Shown: positions 42,725-54,031, counted from the stretch's first letter. The stretch is 64,000 bases of DNA from Oscillospiraceae bacterium (GCA_017398625.1 JAFQFP010000032.1:1-64000), one strand, 5' to 3'. Translations and numbers: made by a program. Notes: generated from the letters alone by a model not told the origin.

Positions 42725-43174
42725 ATGCAAGGATACGATCCGAAAAAGGCAGCACAGGTTTGGCAGCGGGTGCAGGGCACTGGCCAGCCGGAACAAGACG
42801 GAGAGCTGCTGAGCCTGATCGCCGCGGAGCTGTCCGCCTCGGCGGCATATCTTGCCCTTTCCAAACGGATCCCCGGAAAAGAAGCAGCGCTTCGTGCCAT
42901 GGCAGAGGAGGAAGCCGCCCACGCCGCCTGTCTGAAGGGCATTTACCTTTTGCAGACCGGGCAGCGCCCTGCCGTCCAATCCCCACAGCCCTCCCAGCAG
43001 ACCCCCGAAGCCGCCCTGCGCAGGTGCTATGCCGGGGAGCTGGGCAGCATCCATGCCTATCAGCAGCGCAGCGGCATGGCGCAGTACGGCCATATTTTTG
43101 CCCAGATGGCTTTGCAGGAGCAGCGCCACAGCCGCACAGTATTGGAGCTTTTGGGAAATCTGGGAGGCAAATAG
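42725..43174 (+). CDS. Ferritin-like/rubrerythrin-like helical protein
   Basis: 149 residues, all helical. Two helix pairs carry Glu and His suited to a diiron centre: LIAAELSASAAYLALSKRIP, MAEEEAAHAACLKGIYLL, YAGELGSIHAYQQRSGMAQY, and ALQEQRHSRTV. No rubredoxin domain. A low-complexity PQPSQQTPEAA linker joins the halves. AAAGGAGCTGATGCT precedes the ATG. Oxidative stress or iron role is inferred from fold only. Confidence 0.75.
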   Translation: MQGYDPKKAAQVWQRVQGTGQPEQDGELLSLIAAELSASAAYLALSKRIPGKEAALRAMAEEEAAHAACLKGIYLLQTGQRPAVQSPQPSQQTPEAALRRCYAGELGSIHAYQQRSGMAQYGHIFAQMALQEQRHSRTVLELLGNLGGK

Positions 43175-43258
43175 TCCAACAGCACCGCCGGTTTTCTTGA
43201 CTTTGCCCCCAAGGGGGCGTATAATGGGAGCATTCGAGAGAAAAAAGGCGGTGCCGAT

Positions 43259-44386
<1,128 letters not shown>

Positions 44387-44487
44387 TGGGGGTCACCCGG
44401 CAAAAGCCGCACCAGATGTAGTGGTTGAAAAATGCCGCTTTTTGTGTTACGATTATGAAATCATTTCCCCGGGAAAGGATGATACCG

Positions 44488-45702
44488 ATGAGGATCTTCG
44501 AGAAAGCAAACAAGCTGGAACATGTGCTGTATGATGTGCGGGGCCCCGTTGTAGACGAAGCCACCCGCATGGAAGAGCAGGGTCTGAATATTCTGAAGCT
44601 GAATATCGGCAATCCTGCCCCCTTTGGCTTTACCGCGCCGGAGGAGGTCATTCAGGATATGCGGGACAATATCGTCCATTCTCAGGGCTATTCCGACTCC
44701 CGGGGTATTTTCGCTGCCCGAAAGGCGATCATGCAGTATGCCCAGATCAAGCGCATCCCCAATGTGACCATGAAGGATGTATTCACCGGCAACGGTGCCT
44801 CCGAGCTGATCCAGCTTTCCCTCAACGCCTTGCTGAACAACGGCGACGAGGTGCTGATCCCCTCTCCCGACTATCCCCTGTGGACCGCCTGCACCAATCT
44901 TGCCGGCGGCAAGGCTGTTCATTATATCTGCGACGAGAGCTCCGACTGGTATCCCGATCTGCAGGATATGGAAAGCAAGATCACCCCTAAGACCAAGGCA
45001 ATCGTTGTCATCAACCCCAACAACCCCACCGGCGCCCTGTATCCCAGAGAGATCCTGGAGGGCATCGTGAATCTGGCGAGAAAATATGAGCTGATCCTGT
45101 TCTCCGATGAGATCTATGACCGTCTGGTCATGGACGGAGAAAAGCACATCTCCACCGCTTCTCTGGCGCCCGACCTGTTCTGCGTCACCTTCAGTGGCCT
45201 GAGCAAGTCCCACATGATCTGCGGCTTCCGGGTGGGCTGGATGATCCTCTCCGGCAACAAAGCGATTGCCAAGGACTATATCGCGGGTCTGAATATGCTG
45301 TCGAATATGCGGCTTTGCTCCAATGTGCCCGGCCAGAGCATCGTGCAGACCGCCCTGTGGGGCTACCAGAGCGTCAACGAGTACATCGTCCCCGGCGGCA
45401 GAGTTTATGAGCAGCGGGACTTCATTTATAAGGCGCTGAACGACATTCCCGGCATCTCCGCCGTGAAGCCTAAGGCTGCCTTCTACATTTTCCCCAAGGT
45501 GGATGTGAAGAAGTTCAACATCACCTCCGACACCCAGTTCGCGCTGGACTTTTTGAAGGAAAAGCGGGTGCTGTTCGTACCCGGCAGCGGCTTCAACTGG
45601 AAGGAGCCGGATCATTTCCGCATCGTCTACCTGCCCCAAATCGACATTCTGGAGGACGCCGCCGACAAGCTGCGGGATTTCCTCAGCCACTACCGGCAGT
45701 AA
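44488..45702 (+). CDS. Pyridoxal-phosphate aminotransferase, AlaT/AspC class
   Basis: 404 residues. Class I aminotransferase with NIGNPAPFGF, GNGASELIQLSLNALL, PDYPLW, NPNNPTGALY, SDEIYDRLVMDG and the PLP Lys in SGLSKSHMICGFRVGW. Similar proteins (AlaT, YugH) make alanine from pyruvate and glutamate. GGGAAAGGATGATACCG precedes the ATG at 44488. Ends 10 bases before a strong terminator. Confidence 0.93.
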   Translation: MRIFEKANKLEHVLYDVRGPVVDEATRMEEQGLNILKLNIGNPAPFGFTAPEEVIQDMRDNIVHSQGYSDSRGIFAARKAIMQYAQIKRIPNVTMKDVFTGNGASELIQLSLNALLNNGDEVLIPSPDYPLWTACTNLAGGKAVHYICDESSDWYPDLQDMESKITPKTKAIVVINPNNPTGALYPREILEGIVNLARKYELILFSDEIYDRLVMDGEKHISTASLAPDLFCVTFSGLSKSHMICGFRVGWMILSGNKAIAKDYIAGLNMLSNMRLCSNVPGQSIVQTALWGYQSVNEYIVPGGRVYEQRDFIYKALNDIPGISAVKPKAAFYIFPKVDVKKFNITSDTQFALDFLKEKRVLFVPGSGFNWKEPDHFRIVYLPQIDILEDAADKLRDFLSHYRQ

Positions 45703-45712
45703 GCAAAAAAAT

Positions 45713-45747
45713 GCACGCACCTTTTTTGGGTGCGTGCTTTGTTTTTA
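45713..45747 (+). terminator. Terminator after the aminotransferase gene
   Basis: GCACGCACC/GGGTGCGTGC with T6 loop, followed by TTTGTTTTTA. It also ends at the lgt stop, so it may serve both strands. Confidence 0.88.
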
Positions 45748-46587
45748 TTCCGCCGGGCGGTTGACGAACAGATCCTTGCTGTCGTGCTTGCGCGTGCCGA
45801 AGAACACCAGCAGCGCCACCGCTGCCACGCAGCTTGCCGCCGCCAGCACCTGACTGACACGGAAGCTGCCCCAGTACAGGCTATCCACCCGCAGCCCCTC
45901 GATCAAAGCTCTCCCCAGACCGTACCACGCCACATAGCACAGGGCGATCTGACCGTCGTAGTTGCGGTGCTTGCTGAGAAAATGCAGCAGCACAAACCCC
46001 ACGGCGTTCCACGCCGATTCATAGAGAAAGGTGGGGTGGTAATACTCAAAGCTCTGGGTATACTTATTGAACAGACCCATGCGGAAGAAGCTGTCGGTGG
46101 CTGCGCCGAAGGCCTCCCGGTTAAAGAAGTTGCCCCAGCGGCCGATGCTCTGCCCGATGAGAAAGCCGATACTCACCAGATCCAGCAAGGCGGTGATCCG
46201 GATCTTTTTGACCTTACAGAACACGATCACGCCTACGATAGCGCCCAAAACGCCGCCGTAGATGGCAAGGCCACCCTCCCAGATGTAAAGCACGGAGATG
46301 GGGTTTTCCGCGTAGCCCCCGGACTCCCAAGAGAAAATGCAGTAGTACAGCCGGGCGCAGAGGATGGCAAAGGGAGTGATATACAGCACTCCGTCCAGAA
46401 TGTCATCCTCCCGGAAGCCAAATACCTTGGCGCGGCGACAGCCGTAGACCACCGCCAGCAGCAGCCCCACGGCGATCACCAGACCGTAGAAACGGATATT
46501 CAGAGGACCCAGCTCCAAACCCCGTCCGGGGTCTACCTCGATGCCGAAGCTGGGAAAGGAAATGGCGGTATAATTACTGGGATTCAT
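45745..46587 (-). CDS. lgt: Prolipoprotein diacylglyceryl transferase
   Basis: 280 residues, seven helices. The Lgt signature is GRWGNFFNREAFG; YGLVIAVG in the first helix and RVDSLYWGSFRVSQVL near the end are also typical. It attaches diacylglycerol to lipobox Cys and thus processes the lipoproteins encoded at 1-8966. The ATG at 46587 follows AAGGAGGAAACACA and overlaps the yfmH stop as ATGA, so expression is coupled. Confidence 0.96.
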   Translation of the reverse strand: MNPSNYTAISFPSFGIEVDPGRGLELGPLNIRFYGLVIAVGLLLAVVYGCRRAKVFGFREDDILDGVLYITPFAILCARLYYCIFSWESGGYAENPISVLYIWEGGLAIYGGVLGAIVGVIVFCKVKKIRITALLDLVSIGFLIGQSIGRWGNFFNREAFGAATDSFFRMGLFNKYTQSFEYYHPTFLYESAWNAVGFVLLHFLSKHRNYDGQIALCYVAWYGLGRALIEGLRVDSLYWGSFRVSQVLAAASCVAAVALLVFFGTRKHDSKDLFVNRPAE

Positions 46588-47858
46588 TGTGTTTCCTCCT
46601 TGGGGTAAATAACGGACAGGCTGCACCGCTGCCGGGTGACGACCCGCTTCAAAAATTCTTGGATATCCTCCCGGTTTACTTGCCGGTAAACCTCCGGGAA
46701 GTCAAAGTAGTCAAAGCCGGAGAAATAATAGGCGCACAGCCGGAAGCACACGGAATCAAAGCTATCCAGCTCCCGCAGACGGCGTCCCAAGGCGCTGCGC
46801 TTCATGCGCTGAAAGGCTTCCTCCTCCACACCGGTCTCCGAAAGCCGCTGCGCCTCCTCCAGCACTGCCTCCAGCACCGCATCCGGGTGGTCGCTGTCAC
46901 CGGACAGAGTCAGCATCGCCATGCCCTCCACCGTTTCCAGACCGCCGCCGAAGGAGGAATCGATGATCCCCTGCTCATACAGCCGCAGATACAGCTCCGA
47001 GGACTCTCCGAACAAGGCTTCCGCAGCCAGATCGCCGACGATCTCCTGCTTCACCGCTTCCGGACCCTTGCCCAGCGGCTCTGCCTTAAAGCCGATCTGG
47101 AACATGGGCATCGCCACTTCCATGTATTCCTCACAGCCTCCGCCGCCGCAAGTCATATCCTCCTGCCAGCCGTCCCGGCGGGTCACAGTGCCCTTTCCGG
47201 CACAGATCCCGGAGGCCATAGCCTCCACCTGCTCCGGATCCACATCTCCCACCACGCACAGCATCATGTTGTCCGGGCGGTAAAAGGCGCTGTGGCAAGC
47301 CTCCAGCACTTGGGGGGTGATCCGGGCGATGGTATCCCGGCTGCCCAGAATGGGCACACGGATGGGGTGCTGCCGGTACATATTCTCCATCAGCATCTCA
47401 AAGACACGGGTATCCGGCGCATCGGCGGTCATATCGATCTCCTGACCGATGATGCCCTGCTCCTTTTCCACCGTTTCCTCCGTGAAATAGGGGGTGGCGA
47501 CAAACTCCAGCAGCAGCGCCAGACATTCGCCAAAACGCTCTGTGCAGGAAAAATAGTAGGCGGTAAGATCGTAGCTGGTGAAGGCGTTGACATTTGCCCC
47601 CAGCGCCGCGAACTCCTCGCTGACATCTCTGCCGGGCAGGTCAAACATTTTATGCTCCAGATAGTGAGCGACCCCAGCCGGCGCAGAAAAAGGCTTTCCG
47701 TCTACGGAAAATTCTGTATGAATGGAGCCGTAATCGGTGACCAGATAGGCATATTTTTTGGAAAAGCCCTTTCGGGGCACTACTGCCACCGTCAGACCGT
47801 TTTCCAGCCGCGACCACCATACCGATTCACCCAGCTCCGGGTAAAGGCGCTGCTTCAT
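46584..47858 (-). CDS. yfmH: M16-family peptidase YfmH (EF-P 5-aminopentanol modification-associated)
   Basis: 424 residues. The inverted zinc motif HxxEH is present as HYLEHKMF with the downstream Glu in EKEQGIIGQEIDM. In B. subtilis YfmF and YfmH are needed for 5-aminopentanolylation of translation factor EF-P. Overlaps yfmF upstream and lgt downstream by four bases each (ATGA). Neither efp nor the ymfI-type gene is in the window. Confidence 0.93.
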   Translation of the reverse strand: MKQRLYPELGESVWWSRLENGLTVAVVPRKGFSKKYAYLVTDYGSIHTEFSVDGKPFSAPAGVAHYLEHKMFDLPGRDVSEEFAALGANVNAFTSYDLTAYYFSCTERFGECLALLLEFVATPYFTEETVEKEQGIIGQEIDMTADAPDTRVFEMLMENMYRQHPIRVPILGSRDTIARITPQVLEACHSAFYRPDNMMLCVVGDVDPEQVEAMASGICAGKGTVTRRDGWQEDMTCGGGGCEEYMEVAMPMFQIGFKAEPLGKGPEAVKQEIVGDLAAEALFGESSELYLRLYEQGIIDSSFGGGLETVEGMAMLTLSGDSDHPDAVLEAVLEEAQRLSETGVEEEAFQRMKRSALGRRLRELDSFDSVCFRLCAYYFSGFDYFDFPEVYRQVNREDIQEFLKRVVTRQRCSLSVIYPKEETQ

Positions 47859-49120
47859 TGCTCCGCTCCTTTCAAAAAGTATACCGTATGCCGCCGCAGG
47901 CTTTGGGCAGCATGCGCCACCTGCTCAGCCGTAGCCGCCTCCACCGCCTGCAGATAGCTGTCCGGGGTGTAGGGCAAGCCGCTGAGAGCACGGCTGGCAT
48001 AGTAATTCTCTATAGCTCCGGGGGAATCGTGAACAGATCGGAGGGAGCTTCTCAGCGCTTCCTTGGCAGCGGTCAGCTCCTCAGACGTGATGTCCCCCCG
48101 GCGGCAGGCATCCAACTGCTTTTCGATCTGCTCCAGAACCAGCTCACGCTTGCCGCTGTCGATACCGGCGGAAACGGACAGTATCCCCTTGCTGCCGTAA
48201 AAGCCGGAGCCGATGGCATAGCAAAGGCTCTGCTTTTCCCGGATCTGAACAAAGAGCTTACTGGTCATGCCGCCGCCGAAGATCACATTCAGAAGCTGCA
48301 TGGCAACAAAGCCCTCATCCCGCAGGGTTATGGGGGTCACATAGCCCACACACAGCTTGCCTTGGTTCACATCCATGACCTCGGTATAGTCTCCCTCTGC
48401 GCCGCCGCGGAAGGCTGTCTGCGCCTCTAAGTTTACATAATTTCTATTTATGTCACCCAGTAGAGTTTCCATTTGCGCCGCAACCTGCTCCGGTGCCCGG
48501 CTGCCCACATAGAAGATCTCAATGGCGCTTTCCCTGAGAACGGTCTGATAGTGGCTGTACAGGCTTTGGGGCGTGATGGCCTCCACCTGCGGCTGTTCTC
48601 CCAGCCGGGGCAGACCGAAGGGATCCTCTGCGCACATCCGCTTCAAAAGCTGGCCGGCGGCATAGGCGCGCTTATCGTTCAGCTCCGAGGCGATGGTTGC
48701 AATGAGATTTTTCTTCTCGCTTTCCACATAGTCCCGGCTGAAAGCGCCGTTTTCCAGCACAGGCTCCAGCAGCAGCTCACCCAGCAGCGCCATCATGGGG
48801 GCGAACACTTCCTCACCGTCCATGGCATAGTGATCCTCGATAAAACTGCAGTACAGCCCGGTGGTCTGCCAATCTCCCACACGGCGCACCAGTGTTCCAA
48901 CGGAAGCACCGTACAAAGCATCCAAGCGGTGGGTGATCCGGCGCAGATCCGGTGTTCTGCGGCAGCCCCGAAGCAGCACCGCCGGCAGCAGGGCATTTTT
49001 CGCTGCCTCCTCCCGGCACATGGGACGGACGAGCTGCAGGCTGAGTACGCCGTGCTTAAAGCGGTCATCGGGAACGCAGCGCAGCGTTACACCGGGAAAC
49101 AGGGACATTGTCTTGACCAT
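47855..49120 (-). CDS. yfmF: M16-family peptidase-like protein YfmF
   Basis: 421 residues with the M16 fold but without HxxEH: the matching helix reads RRITHRLDALYGASV, as usual for the inactive YfmF partner. C-terminal half has GYVTPITLRDEGFVAMQLLN and FGGGMTSKLFVQIREKQSLC. Partner of YfmH, translated in a coupled way. AAGGAGAAGCTCC precedes the ATG; TATATAAT lies about 35 bases further upstream. Confidence 0.93.
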   Translation of the reverse strand: MVKTMSLFPGVTLRCVPDDRFKHGVLSLQLVRPMCREEAAKNALLPAVLLRGCRRTPDLRRITHRLDALYGASVGTLVRRVGDWQTTGLYCSFIEDHYAMDGEEVFAPMMALLGELLLEPVLENGAFSRDYVESEKKNLIATIASELNDKRAYAAGQLLKRMCAEDPFGLPRLGEQPQVEAITPQSLYSHYQTVLRESAIEIFYVGSRAPEQVAAQMETLLGDINRNYVNLEAQTAFRGGAEGDYTEVMDVNQGKLCVGYVTPITLRDEGFVAMQLLNVIFGGGMTSKLFVQIREKQSLCYAIGSGFYGSKGILSVSAGIDSGKRELVLEQIEKQLDACRRGDITSEELTAAKEALRSSLRSVHDSPGAIENYYASRALSGLPYTPDSYLQAVEAATAEQVAHAAQSLRRHTVYFLKGAEQ

Positions 49121-49211
49121 GGAGCTTCTCCTTAAAACAGTAGTATTCGTTATTATATACCAAACAAGCGGAAATAGGAAGTAAAAAAAGAAAATTTCGC
49201 CCCTTCGGCAG

Positions 49212-49240
49212 TTGTGTTTTTCATTGTTTTGCGGTAGAAT
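49212..49240 (+). promoter_or_regulatory. Promoter of prmA
   Basis: TTGTGT, 17 bases, TAGAAT, 71 bases before the prmA start. Confidence 0.7.
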
Positions 49241-49311
49241 GTAGGCTAGATAGGTATCGCCTGCAAGAAAAGGCGAACAGATACACTGCTACACCACAGG
49301 AGGCTTGTGCC

Positions 49312-50274
49312 ATGCAATGGCTGGAGATCACCCTGCATACCCTCCCCGGCACCACCGAAACCGTTGCCGCCGCCCTCACCGCCGCCGGATTTGAAGATCT
49401 GGTGCTGGAGGATCAGACGGAGCTGGAGACCTTTTTGGATCAGAACCGGGCGTACTGGGACTATATTGACGAACAGCTTCAGCAGCAGCTTCAGGGGCTC
49501 TCCCAGATCAAGCTGTATCTGGAGCACTCAGACACCGCCGCCATGACCCGTCTCACCGCTCTGGTGGAGGGTCTGCGCGCCAAAGGCTGTCTGGGAGAAC
49601 TGCCGCTGGAGGTATCTTCCCTTGCCCAGACCGATTGGGAGGAAAGCTGGAAGGAAAACTATCCGCCCCAGTACATCGGCAGCCGCCTTGCGGTTCTGCC
49701 CTACTGGCTTGCCGATACCGATATTGGCGGACGGCTTCCGGTGATCTTGGATCCCGGTCTGACCTTCGGCACCGGTGCCCATCCCTCCACCCGCATGGTG
49801 CTGGAAGCCATGGAGGAGCTGGTCGCTCCGGGCTGCACCTGTCTGGATCTGGGCAGCGGCAGCGGCATTTTGTCCATCGCCGCCTTGCGGCTGGGGGCTG
49901 CCTCCGCCATCGGCGTGGATATTGACCCCAAAGCCGAGGACATCGCCCGGCAGAACGCCGCCTACAACGGCTTTTCCGCCCCTGTCTTTACCGCCCTCAC
50001 CGGCAATGTTACCACAGACCGTCCCCTCATGGCACGGCTGCAGCAGCACACCTATCGTGTTGTGCTGGTGAATATCGTGGCGGATGTGATCATTTCCATC
50101 GCCCCGGTGCTGCCCCTGCTGATGGACAGCGGCAGCACACTGATCCTCTCCGGTATTCTGGACACCCGGCTGGAGGATGTCCGCCGGGCATTGGAAATTG
50201 CCGGACTTACCGTAACCTCTATCCGCGCCGGCGAAGACTGGCGCTGTGTCACCGCAAAAAGGAGCGAAGCATGA
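49312..50274 (+). CDS. prmA: Ribosomal protein L11 methyltransferase
   Basis: 320 residues, typical. N-terminal L11-recognition domain, linker TDWEESWKENYPPQYIG, then the methyltransferase with DPGLTFGTGAHPSTRM and the SAM-binding CLDLGSGSGILSIAALRLG, catalytic-region VNIVADVI. ACAGGAGGCTTGTGCC precedes the ATG. Overlaps the next gene by four bases. Confidence 0.96.
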   Translation: MQWLEITLHTLPGTTETVAAALTAAGFEDLVLEDQTELETFLDQNRAYWDYIDEQLQQQLQGLSQIKLYLEHSDTAAMTRLTALVEGLRAKGCLGELPLEVSSLAQTDWEESWKENYPPQYIGSRLAVLPYWLADTDIGGRLPVILDPGLTFGTGAHPSTRMVLEAMEELVAPGCTCLDLGSGSGILSIAALRLGAASAIGVDIDPKAEDIARQNAAYNGFSAPVFTALTGNVTTDRPLMARLQQHTYRVVLVNIVADVIISIAPVLPLLMDSGSTLILSGILDTRLEDVRRALEIAGLTVTSIRAGEDWRCVTAKRSEA

Positions 50275-51302
50275 ATTTATCCTACCGTACCCGCAGAAAT
50301 CTGCAAAACTTCGGCATCTTTGTTCTGATCCTGCTGCTTCTGGCAGTGGTGGTCTGGGCAGTTTGGATGCTGTGGCTGGACCGCTATGTGGTCTACACCT
50401 CCGACGGCGCAAAGCTGAACTTTAACCTGTCGGTAGAAGACCTTTCCGGCGAGAGCGCCGTCTCTCCCAACACGGCGGAGACCGTCTCCATCTATTATAA
50501 CGAAGGCGAAAACGCCGTGAACACCAGTACCGATCTTACACAGGTCACCGGCTACTATATCGACTCGGATATGCTGGCAAAGGAGATCGATCTGGTGCTG
50601 GAGCAGGTACAGCTTCTGCCCAACGGCACCCCGGTGATGATCGATATGAAGGATGCCAAGGGCTGCTTCTACTACATCACCACCCTGAGCAGCCACAATC
50701 CCAGCGGTGTGGATCTGGACACCGTGACCGACCTGCTGCGGCTGCTGAAAAAGAAGGATTGCTACCTCATCGCCCGTGTTTCCGCCTTCCGGGACTATTT
50801 CTACGGTCTGGAAAATGTGAGCCACGGTCTGTTCCACCGTTCCCGTCAATATCTTTGGCAGGATTCCGGCAGATGCTACTGGCTCAACCCCAGCAGCGAG
50901 GGTACGCTGGTCTATCTGATGCAGACCGCCACGGAGATCAAGGCGCTGGGCTTTGACGAGCTGGTCTTCGGCAATTTCTACTTCCCGGACACCTCGGATA
51001 TCTACTTCACCGGGGACAAGGCCTCCGCCATCGCCAATGCCGCAAACCGTTTGGTGGAGACCTGCGGCAGCGAAAACTTTTGCATCTCCTTTGTCTCCAA
51101 CACCCCGGACTTTTCTCTGCCTGCAGGCCGTACCCGGCTGTATCTGGAGAACCAGTCCGCCAGCGCCGTCAATTCTCTGGCACAGGCTGCCACCGTTCCG
51201 GACAAGACCGTGAATCTGGTGTTCTTAACGGAGGTCAACGACACCCGTTTCGATGCCTACGGCGTTCTGCGGCCCATTACCGCCGCACAGTTGGAGCAAT
51301 GA
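50271..51302 (+). CDS. Membrane-anchored DUF4015-like (putative glycoside hydrolase fold) protein
   Basis: 343 residues: one N-terminal membrane anchor (about 14-35, FGIFVLILLLLAVVVWAVWM) and an extracellular domain that looks like a TIM-barrel of the DUF4015/PF13200 group: VTGYYIDSDMLAKEID, PVMIDMKDAKGCFYY, CYLIARVSAFRDYFYG, GRCYWLNPSSEG and LGFDELVFGNFYFP. The order of strands with Asp-rich ends is that of alpha-glucosidase-like barrels; activity is unproven. Starts at the ATGA overlap with prmA. Confidence 0.75.
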   Translation: MNLSYRTRRNLQNFGIFVLILLLLAVVVWAVWMLWLDRYVVYTSDGAKLNFNLSVEDLSGESAVSPNTAETVSIYYNEGENAVNTSTDLTQVTGYYIDSDMLAKEIDLVLEQVQLLPNGTPVMIDMKDAKGCFYYITTLSSHNPSGVDLDTVTDLLRLLKKKDCYLIARVSAFRDYFYGLENVSHGLFHRSRQYLWQDSGRCYWLNPSSEGTLVYLMQTATEIKALGFDELVFGNFYFPDTSDIYFTGDKASAIANAANRLVETCGSENFCISFVSNTPDFSLPAGRTRLYLENQSASAVNSLAQAATVPDKTVNLVFLTEVNDTRFDAYGVLRPITAAQLEQ

Positions 51303-51304
51303 TA

Positions 51305-51333
51305 TTGCAATTTGTATACCTGTGTGGTATATT
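51305..51333 (+). promoter_or_regulatory. Promoter of typA
   Basis: TTGCAA, 17 bases, TATATT, 45 bases before the typA start. Confidence 0.8.
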
Positions 51334-51377
51334 TTGAAAGTTCATGTATTTTTAGGGAAAGAAGGAGTATTCCAAAC

Positions 51378-53207
51378 ATGGCATCTCAGGAAAACATTCG
51401 TAATATCGCTATCATCGCCCATGTTGACCACGGCAAGACCACTCTGGTGGACGAAATGCTGAAGCAGGGCGGCATCTACCGGGAAAACCAAGCCACGGTG
51501 GAGCGGGTCATGGACTCCGGCGATCTGGAACGGGAGCGCGGCATCACCATTTTGGCAAAAAACACTTCCGTATATTATAAGGACATCAAGATCAACATCG
51601 TAGACACCCCCGGCCACGCGGATTTCGGCGGAGAGGTGGAACGGATCTTAAAAATGGTCAACGGCGTTATCCTGCTGGTGGATGCCGCCGAGGGCCCCAT
51701 GCCCCAGACCCGCTTCGTGCTGCAAAAGGCGCTGGAGCTGGGTCACAAGGTCATCGTAGCCGTGAATAAGATCGATAAGCCTGACGCCCGGATCCACGAG
51801 GTCATGGACGAGGTGCTGGAGCTGCTGCTGGATCTGAACGCCACCGACGAGCAATTCAATTCCCCCACCGTATTCTGCTCCGGCAGACAGGGCACCGCTT
51901 CCTACGGCCCTGACGAGGCGGGCACCGATCTGACCCCCCTGTTCGAAACCATTGTAAACTATATCGACGCCCCCACCGGCGAAGTGGATGCCCCCTTGCA
52001 GCTTCTGGTGTCCTCCATCGACTACAATGAGTATGTGGGCAGGATTGCCGTGGGCAGAGTGGAACGGGGCACCATTCGGGTGAACCAAGAGGTCACCATC
52101 TGTGATTTCCACGACCCCGAGCTGAAGCAAAAGGGTAAGGTGGTCGCCCTCTACGCCTTTGACGGCTTGGGCAAGACCCCCATCTCCGAAGCCTCTGCAG
52201 GCGAGATCGTAGCCCTGTCCGGCATGGCGGATATCACCATCGGCAGAACCCTCTGCGCACCGGATGCCATTGAGCCCCTGCCCTTTGTGAAGATCTCCGA
52301 TCCCACCATCGAAATGACCTTCTCCGTCAACAATTCCCCCTTCGCAGGCAGAGAGGGCAAGTATGTCACCTCCCGAAACCTCCGTGACCGGCTGGAAAAG
52401 GAGCTTCTGAAGGATGTGTCCCTCCATGTCACCGAGGCAAGCACCGATGCCTTCAATGTGGCTGGCAGAGGTGAGATGCACCTGTCCATTCTTATGGAGA
52501 CCATGCGGCGGGAGGGCTTTGAATTTGCCGTTTCCACCCCCCGTGTGCTGACAAAGCAGATCGACGGCAAGCTCTGCGAGCCCATCGAGCGGATGGTCGC
52601 CGATGTGCCCGAGGAGTGCATGGGCGCGGTGATCGAGAAGATGGGACGCCGGAAGGCAGACCTTCTGGGAATGACTCCCATGGGCAGCCGCTACCGTCTG
52701 GAATTCCTTGTCCCCTCCCGCGGTCTGTTCGGCTACCGCAGCGAGTTCCTCACCGACACCCGGGGCGAGGGCATCATGTCCTCCGTTCTGGATTCCTATG
52801 CCCCCATGAAGGGCGAGATTGAGCGCCGTCTCACCGGCTCTCTCATCGCCCATGAATCCGGCGAAGCCGTCACCTACGGTCTTGCCGCCGCGCAGGAGCG
52901 TGGCGCTCTGCTCATCGGTGCCGGTACTCCGGTGTACGCAGGCATGGTCGTGGGCATCTGCAGCCGCAACGAGGATATGACCGTCAATGTGTGCAAGCGC
53001 AAGCAGCTTACCAATATGCGTGCCTCCGGCTCCGACGAAGCCCTGCGGCTCACCACCCCCAAGGTGTTCTCCTTGGAGCAGTGTCTGGAATTTCTGGCAG
53101 ACGATGAGCTGCTGGAATGCACCCCCAAGAGCCTGCGCATCCGCAAGCGGGAGCTGGATCACGGCATCCGTATGCGTGAGCTGATGAAAAAGCGGAATCA
53201 GGAGTGA
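51378..53207 (+). CDS. typA: Ribosome-associated GTPase TypA/BipA
   Basis: 609 residues. G motifs: AHVDHGKTT (G1), RGITIL (G2), [14 protein letters not shown] (G3), NKIDKPDAR (G4). Followed by EF-Tu domain II, two EF-G-like domains and the TypA C-terminal domain. Assists ribosome assembly and stress translation. GAAGGAGTATTCCAAAC precedes the ATG at 51378; the 22-codon extension crosses the promoter region. Confidence 0.97.
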   Translation: MASQENIRNIAIIAHVDHGKTTLVDEMLKQGGIYRENQATVERVMDSGDLERERGITILAKNTSVYYKDIKINIVDTPGHADFGGEVERILKMVNGVILLVDAAEGPMPQTRFVLQKALELGHKVIVAVNKIDKPDARIHEVMDEVLELLLDLNATDEQFNSPTVFCSGRQGTASYGPDEAGTDLTPLFETIVNYIDAPTGEVDAPLQLLVSSIDYNEYVGRIAVGRVERGTIRVNQEVTICDFHDPELKQKGKVVALYAFDGLGKTPISEASAGEIVALSGMADITIGRTLCAPDAIEPLPFVKISDPTIEMTFSVNNSPFAGREGKYVTSRNLRDRLEKELLKDVSLHVTEASTDAFNVAGRGEMHLSILMETMRREGFEFAVSTPRVLTKQIDGKLCEPIERMVADVPEECMGAVIEKMGRRKADLLGMTPMGSRYRLEFLVPSRGLFGYRSEFLTDTRGEGIMSSVLDSYAPMKGEIERRLTGSLIAHESGEAVTYGLAAAQERGALLIGAGTPVYAGMVVGICSRNEDMTVNVCKRKQLTNMRASGSDEALRLTTPKVFSLEQCLEFLADDELLECTPKSLRIRKRELDHGIRMRELMKKRNQE

Positions 53208-53209
53208 CC

Positions 53210-54031
53210 ATGAAACAGGTATTGTCCATTCAGGATCTGTCCTGTCTGGGGCGGTGCAGCTTAACGGTGGCTCTGCCGGTGATCTCCGCCATGGGAAGCG
53301 CCTGCGCGGTGCTGCCTACGGCGGTGCTGTCCACCCATACCGGCTTTCCCAGCCCCCATGTACAGCCGCTGACGGAAAATATCGCCCCCATCCACGCCCA
53401 TTGGCAGCGGTTGGATGTCCGCTTTGACGCGGTGACGGTGGGCTATCTTGCCAACGCGGAGCAGGTGCGCTCCGTGCTGCCCCTGCTCCGGGATCACCGG
53501 GAAAAAGGCAGCCTCATTATTGCCGATCCTGCCATGGGCGACCACGGAAGGCTCTACAGCGGTCTGCTGCCGGAGCATGTGGACGCCATGAAGGATATCT
53601 GCCGCAGCGCCCACATCCTGCTGCCCAATGTGACGGAGGCCGCCCTGCTGACGGGTATGCCCTACCGCAGCGACCCGGAGGATAGCTATCTGAAGGAGCT
53701 GGCGCAGGGGCTTTTGGAGCTGGGTGCCGACGCCGCCATCGTCACCGGTTTCCTGTTCCCCAACGGCGAGATCGGCTTTTACGGTATCCACCGTCAAAGA
53801 GGCAGCTTCTCCTTCCGCAACGAGCATATCGACCGCCGCTGCCACGGCACCGGCGACCTGTTTGCCGCCGCCTTTACCGGCGGCATGATGACCGGACGCA
53901 CCGAGCAGGAAAGTGCCGTGCTGGCAGCCCGGTTCGTGCGGCAGTGTGTTGCCGCCACCCCCGAAGCTACGCCCTACGGCGTTGCCTTTGAAAGTCAGCT
54001 CCCCTGCCTGTGGCAGCTTCTGCAAGAATAA
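53210..54031 (+). CDS. Pyridoxamine/pyridoxal kinase (PdxK/PdxY-like)
   Basis: 273 residues of the PfkB/ribokinase-like vitamin kinase group: N-terminal SIQDLSCLGRCSLTVALPVI, IADPAMGDHGRLY, LLPNVTEAALLTG and the anion hole/catalytic Asp HGTGDLFAAAFTGG. It phosphorylates B6 vitamers to PLP precursors, useful for the two aminotransferases in the window. Two starts compete: GTG at 53204 (overlapping the typA stop) and ATG at 53210; the ATG, five bases after AGGAG, is chosen. Confidence 0.9.
   Translation: MKQVLSIQDLSCLGRCSLTVALPVISAMGSACAVLPTAVLSTHTGFPSPHVQPLTENIAPIHAHWQRLDVRFDAVTVGYLANAEQVRSVLPLLRDHREKGSLIIADPAMGDHGRLYSGLLPEHVDAMKDICRSAHILLPNVTEAALLTGMPYRSDPEDSYLKELAQGLLELGADAAIVTGFLFPNGEIGFYGIHRQRGSFSFRNEHIDRRCHGTGDLFAAAFTGGMMTGRTEQESAVLAARFVRQCVAATPEATPYGVAFESQLPCLWQLLQE

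Noticed and set aside
51648..53162. 504-codon minus-strand open frame
   Set aside because: Antisense to typA; composition is that of a shadow.
53204..53209. GTG start for the pyridoxamine kinase
   Set aside because: The ATG at 53210 has proper spacing from AGGAG and matches the family's N-terminus.
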